Source: Monodelphis domestica (lineage: Eukaryota > Chordata > Mammalia > Didelphimorphia > Didelphidae). Taken from it: a DNA stretch of 64,000 nucleotides. Position numbers and translations under genes: made by a program. How positions within the stretch are numbered: the first letter of the stretch is position 1; each line of letters opens with the position of its first letter. The notes beneath the pieces were generated by a model that saw only the letters and a program-made list of their open reading frames with translations, made no database searches and was not told where the DNA came from. Below, piece after piece: positions 56,291 through 64,000 of this stretch. The DNA is taken from contig NC_077227.1 in NCBI RefSeq assembly GCF_027887165.1, positions 75,133,805-75,197,804 on the forward strand. Direction: 5' to 3'.

Positions 56291-57049
56291 CTAATGAATT
56301 TACTACTGAAAGTTATTCATTCCAGTTCCCATCAGTATTCCCATTTCTCTCCACCATTTTGTATGACATTAAGGAGTTCCCCATCGGTTTCACCATTTGC
56401 CAGATATATTAAAGTGGGGATTTCTTTCACAAATAGGCAGAATGAGATCTCTTCCTACTGTCAAATTCTCTGATTCTAAGACCCAAGACAAGTCCTTACT
56501 GGATATAAATGACTGCTTAATATGTGATGATTTCATGCTCCTCCCCCCCTCATAATAGTTTTCAAATTCTGTCTCAGTCTTGAATTTTTAGATTCCCTTC
56601 ATAATGTTAATTAATCTGGGTACATACTTTTCTTTCTTCTGCAACTTCTCTGGGTGATGTAGTTTCTTTTCTGAAATCACTAGGATCCGTTATTCACAGA
56701 ACATCAAGGTGGCTTCTTCCCTGGGCTTGCTGTCTTTGTTCTTTCTCAACAGAAATGGCAAGCACATCACAACAGCTGGCACAGGAGGACAGTTGGCAGC
56801 TCGAATTGTGACCTACCTCAGTAACTACTGCTCTCTTGTGGCCAAAACAGAATACAAGTTAAAGCTCCTGTTTGTGCTTGTGCAGCTTTTCCACCCCTTT
56901 CTCTTGGATTATAAATTCCCTAAAGATGATGCCTGGTTAATTCCTGTCTTTGTATTCTTCTCTTTTTGAACAATGCTTTTAGAATGCTTAAAAATGTTCT
57001 TATACTCAAATTTAAGTTGTATGAGGTTATCAGTGCTTCTTTCTTTACA

Positions 57050-58015
57050 TTCAGCTTAAACCTGACTATCATCAGCTCCCACCTGGAGTATTACTACAAC
57101 TTCCTTACTGGTCTCATTTATGGTCTCTTCTCTCTCCAATCCATTCTCCAACATCAGGCTGTCAATCTGTTATTTCCAAAGCACAGTTCTAACCGCAGAA
57201 ACTTTATGAGCCTTATTGGCTTCCTATTGTTCCTAGGACCAAATATGAATTCCTCTATTTGGCATTCAAAGTCCTTCAAACCTGGCTCCAGCCTGCCTTC
57301 CCAGGATTACTGCACAGCATACACTTTCTGATCCAGCCTAATTGGTTTTTGCCATTCTTCATACATTTCTTCCATCTCTTAACTCCCTGACTTTGTAAAG
57401 TACTGAAATAATGACTGAAATAATCCCTCAGTCAATAAATATTTATTAACATACCATGTACCAGGCACTATGCTAAGTACTGGGGATACAAAAAGAGGCA
57501 AAAGATGCTCCCTACCCTTGAGGAATTCTCAATCTAATGGGGGAGACAACAGGCAAGCAAATATGGATAATGGCTATGTACAAAACAGATAAGAAATAAT
57601 CAACAGAGGAAAATCTCCAGAATTAGAGAAAAGCTTCCTGCAGAAGGAGAGATTTTAGCTGGGACTTGAAAGAAGTCAGGTGGCAGAGATGATGATGCAG
57701 GGGGGAAAGACAGAGAAAATGCCTGCTGTCAAGAGGAGTGACTTGCCCATGGAGTAGTAAGGAGGTCAGTGTCACTGGATCAAACACAGGGAGAGATAAG
57801 GTATAAGAAAACTAGAAAAGTTGGGAATGAACTACAGGTTACAAAATGACTTTGACAGTAATAGGGAAGCTTGGAAAGAGGAGAGGATTGTGGAAAAGAT
57901 GAGTTCAATTTTTGACATGTTGAGTTTAAGATCATCTCATTCAAGTTGGAGATGCTGTTACCTCTTTGCATCCCCAAGGCTTAGCACAGTGTCTCCCACC
58001 TAGTAAAAACTCTCA
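57050..58015 (+). mobile_element. L2/CR1-type LINE fragments
   Basis: 57050-57400: CCAATCCATTCTCCAACATC. 57430-57670: AGGCACTATGCTAAGTACTGG and CTAATGGGGGAGACAACAGG. 57760-58015: TTGACATGTTGAGTTTAAG and AGCACAGTGTCTCCCACC. Confidence 0.6.
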
Positions 58016-58019
58016 AAAT

Positions 58020-58180
58020 ATAATATTTTATTTTCCCCTTCTTAACATGTAAAAATTGTTAACATTCTTTTTTTGAGTTTCAAACTCTCTCCCTTCTTCT
58101 GACCCTTCCTCTCTCCCTACCCTCCTTGCGCTCTCCCTGAGATGGCAAGCAATCCAATATAGATTTTCTAGTAAATGCTT
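58020..58180 (-). mobile_element. L1-like 3' fragment, type B
   Basis: AACATGTAAAAATTGTTAACATTC and GAGTTTCAAACTCTCTCCC. 58181-59087 beyond is AT-rich and unassigned. Confidence 0.65.
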
Positions 58181-59087
58181 TCAAAATAAGTATTTGTCAA
58201 CTTGACTTCCCTTCAAATGTTCCTTTCTTCTGAACTTTAGGACATCAACTTTACTTATTACATTAGCCTTCTGTCATTGTTTTCATTGGTACAACAGTAA
58301 AAGTTCTAAGGATATTTATATAATTATAGCTATCATGAGTTTTACCCACCAGAAAACATTTGAAAGTCAACCACATAAATGCTAGTTCCAAAGGGAAACT
58401 GATCCTTTTGCCCTTCTCAAAGTAGTTTATTATTCAATTAAGAATTAAAGCTTCTTGTATTTTTATCACTTCCTCCACTTGAGATTATATTTGGTCATTA
58501 TATCATGGGAATGAGGTTTATTTAGGCAGAAAGGATGAGGCCTATAAAAACATAATCATATACATGAAAATATAACTATTAAATTAGTGAGCCAGTAGAT
58601 GACATATCTAAGAACTCATCTATCCTTTTTGCCTAGGTTAAGAGGCAGAGATGAGTAATGGCCACAAGTTCAGAAGAGTAGAAATAAAGCTATAGTATTC
58701 TCTATACTTGCATCTCATTATAATAGGCTTAGTGATGCCATGTGATTGTAACAGTAAGATTCATGATAAAACATTTACATTTCTCATGTTGTGGGCAGGA
58801 AAATTTGCCATGAAACAGAGAGGGAAATGATTGCACTAAACTCCATTTGTCTGATTTGAGACAGAAGTTAAAAATACCTTTTGGCACACCAATCATATAA
58901 TAAAGACACATTTTTCAAAGGGTTTTATAGCCAGGGTCTTGAGCTACCAGATGGGAAGTACAAATATCCCTTCCACAGCATGTGGTACCCTCGAGATCTA
59001 GAAAGTCCATGTAAAATTGTTTAGCTTTTGTGTTCTTTTTGCAAACTTTAACTTTTTACGTATTTCCACTTTAAAAAAGAAATTATG

Positions 59088-60148
59088 GGGAGCAGCTGGG
59101 TAGCTCAGTGGATTGAGAGATAGGCCTAGAGATGGGAGGTCCTAGGTTCAAATCCGGCCTCAGACACTTCCCAGCTGTGTGACCCTGGGCAAGTCATTTG
59201 ACCCCCATTGCCTAGCCCTTACCACTCTTCTGCCTTGGAGCCAATACATAGTATTGATTCCAAGTGTGAATCTTAAAATTTCTCAGACTCTAACCTTAGA
59301 AGATTTGGTTAAGGTTATTCCCCATTTAAACAATGCAGGTACTTGGTCAGGAATGTATTGAGAACTTAACTTTACTCCACCCATATTTAGGCATACCTTA
59401 AGGGGAAGATAAAGTTGTAAAACTCCTTACTGAACAATGGAAAGGTACCCAGCCCATACTTAAAGTAAAGCTAAAACCCTTAAGCTGGGTCTATTTTTAG
59501 ATCTAATACAAAAGGGTGCTAAGTAACTATAAAGGTTAAATTAATCACTAAAAGGTCAAGCAACTTACAAAAGGCAAGCTTAACAAAAGGTGTGAAGTTT
59601 TAGTCTACTCAGAGAAGTTGAGAACTAAAGAAGATGTGAATTAAGAATGGTCAGTCCTGTGAAAACGTCTACTGTGATTGGTAGATGTGAAAATTTAGGG
59701 GAGGTGACATAGGAGAAAATTCTCTTTAAAAGGAGGTCAGAAGCTGAGAGTGGGAGTCTCTCTCGGTGACTGAACTTAGTTCAGCTTCCTGAGCTAAACT
59801 GGAGGGTCTCTCTGAACACTAGAGTTTTGCTTGGAAGGATCTTGTGGTGAGTGATTAAAGACTGACTAGTCTCTCTTAAAGCTCTACTATTTCCTCTGCC
59901 TCTCTCTCTCTCTCCCTTTCTTTAATTCCTTCATTCATATTAATTAAAATCTCCATAAAACTCAGTTGACTCATATTTGGGAATTTTTCCCATGGCAACC
60001 ACTTATTTTTAATATAAAATCAAGACACTAAAAATTATCTTTACAGTTTTGGCAATTCAAAGTCTTGAAACCATATTTTCGCGGTGACAGTTTATGGCAA
60101 CCACTCTTTTATCTGTAACACAAGACAGAAGGTAAGGGTTAAAAAAAA
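59088..60148 (+). mobile_element. SINE-A split by an LTR
   Basis: Body GGGTAGCTCAGTGGATTGAG to TATTGATTCCAAG (59264). The last stretch CAAGACAGAAGGTAAGGG resumes at 60121. Confidence 0.94.
59265..60120 (+). mobile_element. Solo LTR, 856 bp, class I-like
   Basis: TG...CA ends (TGTGAATCTT / CTGTAACA) with a perfect 4-bp target duplication CAAG (59261-59264 and 60121-60124). TATA-like TTTAAAAGG at 59725-59733; ATTAAA at 59854-59859. The U5-side region has ATGGCAACCACT twice, 102 bp apart (59992 and 60094). No viral coding sequence adjoins it. Confidence 0.92.
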
Positions 60149-60603
60149 AGAAATTGTGTATATTTATGGTATTAAAGATAAAATATGTTGATATTATACA
60201 ACACTATACATATGTTCTATGCATTTCTGAGTTTCTTCTGTTAGCTTTTGCACGTCATCTGTGGCTTTTGCAAAATCCCCCCTCACCCCCAATTCCCTTT
60301 TAATTTCTTATACTAACCGTGATATATTGAAACCACAATGGGGAAAACTGATATGGAAGGGATACCTACATTTCTGTCCAAAAAGGAAAGAACACAATGG
60401 GGAAATTGAGTCAAGAGGATATTACCTTTGTAAGATCTTCTTCTCAACCTTCACTGTCTTCATGGGGCAGTCAAAGAAAAGAACAGTAGCTAGTACTTCT
60501 TGGCCAATGTGAATAGCCTTTAGGGGAAAACTTGATACTTTCTTCCTAGAGCAGGTACAGGTGACTTTTGTCAAATTAAAACTAAAAATACCCTTGTAGT
60601 ATT

Positions 60604-60806
60604 TTATTTTATTTTTTTAAACCCTTACATCCCATCTTGGAATCAATATTGAGTATTGGCTCCAAGGCAGAAGAGTGGTAAGGGCTAGACAATGGGGGTT
60701 AAGTGACTTTCCCAGGGTCACAGAGCTAGTAAGTGTCTGAGGCTGGATTTGAATTCTGGTCTTCCCAATTTCGACTCCAGCTCTCAGCCACTGTGTCACC
60801 TAGTTG
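60604..60806 (-). mobile_element. SINE-A copy, head diverged
   Basis: CTTACATCCCATCTTGGAATC to GTGTCACCTAGTTGC; the head end reads CCCAATTTCGACTCC, closer to SINE-B. 60149-60603 before it and 60807-62183 after it are unassigned. Confidence 0.87.
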
Positions 60807-62183
60807 CTTGAACATGACTAGGAAATGAAATTTCTATGTATACTCTTCCACCATAGAGTTCCCATGTTCCATTGGGAGAGCTGTCTAATTAAGAACAGAC
60901 CCTCCTAATTTTAATTTAATTTCTCAAAAGTCCTCTATACCTAATCTGAGAAGAAAGTACCAAGTTGTCCCCTCAAGTTGTTATTCCCACTGGCCAAGTA
61001 AAGCTACTAGAGTTTTCTTTGACTTAAAGATGAACAATGAGAATACAGCAGTAGGAGCAGGAGTAGGGTGGGCACTCCTCTTAGCCCTTGAAAAACTGTA
61101 ACTGCAATGGCACAGTCAAGGCATTCCATAGTTGCTGATATTTGAGAGTGGAATGATACTTCCGCCCCCTTGTGGTCCGAGACTGTCATCTCTACTTTGT
61201 GCCTCCTAGGTTTCACTAGTCAGAGAAAATGGCTCCAGAAGAAGCTGGGGGGCAAGGCCACTTAGTTTAGAAGAAGTCAAGGGAGGGATCAGGATGGGGG
61301 CACTTCAGGATCCTAGGAGCCCAAGGAAAAGGGTTGGGGTACCCCAGGGTAGGGGAAAGGGTTTGTTTAGTTTTGGTTATGTCTTTGCCAGGTTTCTGAC
61401 GAAAAGACATGAGTGGTTCAGCCATGTACTTTGCCTCAGGCAGAGGGGGAAAGGAGCAGTCTGGCACCTAGACAGCTGGGGGACCAACAAGACCAAGGAA
61501 TGGTTTCTACCGGGCTGCTGAAGGGGTGGGGAGGATCATGAAGCAAAGCAAGGAAGGAGAACTTCTCTCAGTTGTTCCCCCTTCCTCCTCTATCCCAGGG
61601 ATCTTTTCTTTCTGTGGGGTTTATGCTCCAAGTCTTCTAGGACTTTCTGACTGAGCAGAGCCCAGGGCAGGGAAGAAAACATAACCAAAAGTCTCAATAA
61701 AGAGCCCAGTGGAGCAACTGAGGCTGAAAGTAGGCTGCCACTTCAGAGGCAGGTTAGAGTGTTTGAGACCTTAACCCCTCCATTAAAAATCCCTAAGAAT
61801 GAAGGCAGGTTTGGGAAGGGAGAACGACCTAAGACCTTGTAGATGACTACAATAAGGATCTGCCTGGAGTGGTATTTAAGGCAGACGGTATGTCTTCAAA
61901 AAAGGAGAGATTATTGAGGCAGAGTTGGGATGGTTCTTCAAGCAGAAATGAGGACCAAGGAGTATGTATACTGATTCTTCCTTCCTCTCGTCCAGTAACT
62001 GGATGTTGGAGTGGAGGGTATGGGAAGGAGAGAAGGGCATACCTGACAATGGAGAGAATGTCCAAGATGGAGTATTTTCTGGGAGGAGCCAGGCTTCCCT
62101 GACCACAACATTATAGAATCAAATTGAAAGTTAAAGCTGATGGAGACCTCAGAAGTCAATTAAAACAATCTCTATGGATTTAA

Positions 62184-62312
62184 ATCTGACAATCCTTGAG
62201 TCCTGGAAAATATAATCCTGCCCTTTAAGTCAGGGTTAAGGCTATGATTTCCCTTGAAACTGAAGAATTCCCATGTTTCCCATAAAGAAATCTCCCCAAA
62301 TAGGTTCCCAAG
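62184..62312 (+). repeat. Composite repeat, 5' part, copy 2
   Basis: ATCTGACAATCCTTGAGTCC to CTCCCCAAATAGGTTCC; pairs with 16396-16520. Confidence 0.8.
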
Positions 62313-62565
62313 ATAGCTCCATAGTTCAGTGGATAGAGTGCCAAGCCTGGAGCAAAAACTCATCTCCCTGAATTCAAATCTGGCTTCAGACACTTCCTAA
62401 TTGTGTGATCCTGGGTAAGTTACTTAACCTTGTTTGCCTCAGTTTCTTCATCTTTAAAATGAGCTGGAGAAGGAAATGACAAACCTCTCCAGTATCTTTG
62501 CCAAGAAAACCCCAAATGGGGTCACAAAGAGTCAGACACAACTGAAGTGACTGAATAGCAATAAC
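62313..62565 (+). mobile_element. SINE-B copy joined to composite repeat
   Basis: AGATAGCTCCATAGTTCAG to GACACAACTGAAGTGACTG. 62566-62930 beyond is unassigned. Confidence 0.9.
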
Positions 62566-62930
62566 CGCAAAACCATACAAGTAGTAAATGTCAGAGGTGG
62601 GAATCTGCCTTCAGTCAGTGTTATTTTCACAGAGCTTCTAAGGCAAACAATAGTTTAAAAACAAAACAAAACAAAAGAAGTCGCAATGGAAGGATGGGGC
62701 AGAGCAGGCTAAAGCCTCTGGAGGGGGTAAGATTGAAGTGGATCAATATGAGACTTGGAGAGAGGCAGCAGGCAAAGTGGGCTTTCACCTAAGTATGCTG
62801 TGACTGAATTACATGGTGTCAGAGAGCAGGGCTTGCTGGCCATATGGATTTCTCACCATTCTTCCCTTCCTCCCTTCCATTCTAAATGAAGTTGCCCCTT
62901 GTGTCGGAATTCCTAGTGAGTAACTGGATC

Positions 62931-63460
62931 TATATCCCCAAGAGATCATAAAAAACCAGAAAGGACCTACTTGTAAAAAATACTTATGGCAGTTCTTTTT
63001 GTGGTGGCAAAGAATTGTAAGTTCGGATGTCCATCCGACGGGGAATGGCTGAACAAATCGTGGTATATGTTGAGGATGGAATACTATTGTGCTATAAGGA
63101 ATGATGGACAGGATGATTTCAGAAAAAGCTGGAAAGACCTACATGAACTGATGCAGAGTGAAATAAGCAGAACCAGAACACTGTACATAGCGACAGCACT
63201 ATTGTGGAGTGATCAACTGTGAAAACCTTGGCTACTCTCAGCAATGCAATGATTTGGTTCAATCCTGAAAAACTCATGATGTGGAATGCTGTTCACCTCC
63301 AGAATAAGAGCTGATAGAGTCAGATGGATGCAGATCAAAGCATGCTATCTTTCACAACAGTTTTATTTTGGGGGTTTGATTTTGTAGGAGTGTGCTCTTA
63401 CAACAATGACCAATATGTAATTGGGTTTTGCATGATAATAAATATAAAATTAAAAAAACA
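62931..63460 (+). mobile_element. L1-like LINE 3' end, type C
   Basis: TCTTTTTGTGGTGGCAAAGAATTG, GGGGAATGGCTGAACAAATC, AATACTATTGTGCTATAAGG, GTAGGAGTGTGCTCTTACAAC and an A-rich end. The 78-codon frame inside is LINE 3' sequence and not a host gene. 63461-63902 is unassigned. Confidence 0.85.
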
Positions 63461-63902
63461 AACAAACAAATGAATACATAAATGGAAATTTAAAAATAAA
63501 CAATTCTTATCGAGGGCTCTGAGTCATAGTGACATGAATGGGGTCATTAACTGTGATGCAAACCTTGTAGATGCAAACCCTTTGACTCCTGCAGGAAAGT
63601 GCTACACCTTCTCCCCTACCCTGACTTCAGCAAATTTCTTTATCCTGGCATGAAATCAAAACACCTATAGTTCTAATAAAGAAGACTTCTCTTAGCAGCC
63701 TTTCAGTATCTCTTCTCTCAGAGGAAGAATTGACAAGAAGATAAACAAGGATGTGATAGAGAAGAGAGAGGAATAAGCCACTGCAATCACTCATAGAAAG
63801 CTTATCTTCACTATTGTCCTATCACATTTCTGGTTGAAATTTTGTTGCTTTTATGATCCAAGTTGGAAGCTATTTTGCTTTTAAATTTTCTAGTCAGTTT
63901 TT

Positions 63903-64000
63903 TACAAACTTTTACCTTCTGTCTTGGAACCAATGGTTCCAAGGCAGAAGAGTAGTAAGGACCAGGCAATGGGGGCTAAATGACTTGCCTAGGATCACAT
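63903..64000 (-). mobile_element. SINE-A copy cut by the window end
   Basis: CTTTTACCTTCTGTCTTGG to GACTTGCCTAGGATCACAT; a small deletion removes the CAATAC..TATT part. Confidence 0.88.

Noticed and set aside
56709..56969. 86-codon hydrophobic frame
   Set aside because: No recognisable family, no splice or promoter context, borders L2-like repeats.
61294..61521. 75-codon frame MGALQDPRSPRK
   Set aside because: In unique DNA but without homology that I recognise and overlapped by an equally long antisense frame.
62986..63222. 78-codon frame with VAKNCKFGCPSDGEW
   Set aside because: L1 3' end sequence, not a host exon.

Overview
The window is vertebrate nuclear DNA, almost certainly from a marsupial. 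It is AT-rich, has almost no long ORFs, and is crowded with a tRNA-headed SINE pair typical of marsupials. SINE-A carries a head like GGCAGCTAGGTGGCTCAGTG and ends near AGACAGAAGGTAAGGGTTT plus a poly(A) tail. SINE-B has a similar head and ends near CACAAAGAGTCAGACACAAC. Many older MIR (CORE-SINE) and L2/CR1-type copies, 5'-truncated L1-like 3' ends, RTE-like pieces with an AAC tail and solo retroviral LTRs are also present. The exact species cannot be read from the sequence.

One protein-coding gene is supported: the ADIRF (adipogenesis regulatory factor, formerly APM2 / C10orf116) orthologue on the minus strand. Its coding exons are at 19865-19925, 13626-13688 and 11863-11969. Spliced, they give a 76-residue protein, the length I recall for human ADIRF, with GT-AG introns and phase-1 junctions throughout. 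A TATA-like box lies at 20059-20064 and a poly(A) signal at 11732-11737. The introns (6,176 and 1,656 bp) are swollen by SINEs, L2-type fragments and very long tetranucleotide tracts.

Layout. 1-11.7 kb: 3' flank of ADIRF with SINEs, L2, a nested SINE pair, a fairly unique 8.2-10.0 kb stretch and a 640-bp purine tract. 11.7-20.1 kb: ADIRF. 20.1-64 kb: gene-free upstream flank built of repeats. It includes solo LTRs at 35217-35595 and 59265-60120 (both with TG...CA ends and perfect 4-bp target duplications), a probable minus-strand LTR from 28989, a 2.6-kb minus-strand LINE-like block at 50.5-53.1 kb riddled with SINEs, and L1 3' ends in both orientations. I found no synuclein-gamma gene, although SNCG sits next to ADIRF in human as I remember it.

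I found no new multigene system. The best leads are: the eleven-residue repeat architecture of ADIRF that coincides with its exon joints; two SINEs inserted one after the other at one target site (about 51.95-52.32 kb); a chimeric 345-bp repeat present twice; a 143-bp duplication 1.7 kb apart; a composite repeat-plus-SINE unit shared by intron 1 and position 62.2 kb; and SINE tails that grew into long microsatellites. Repeat family names are from recognition by eye and boundaries are approximate unless target duplications are given.
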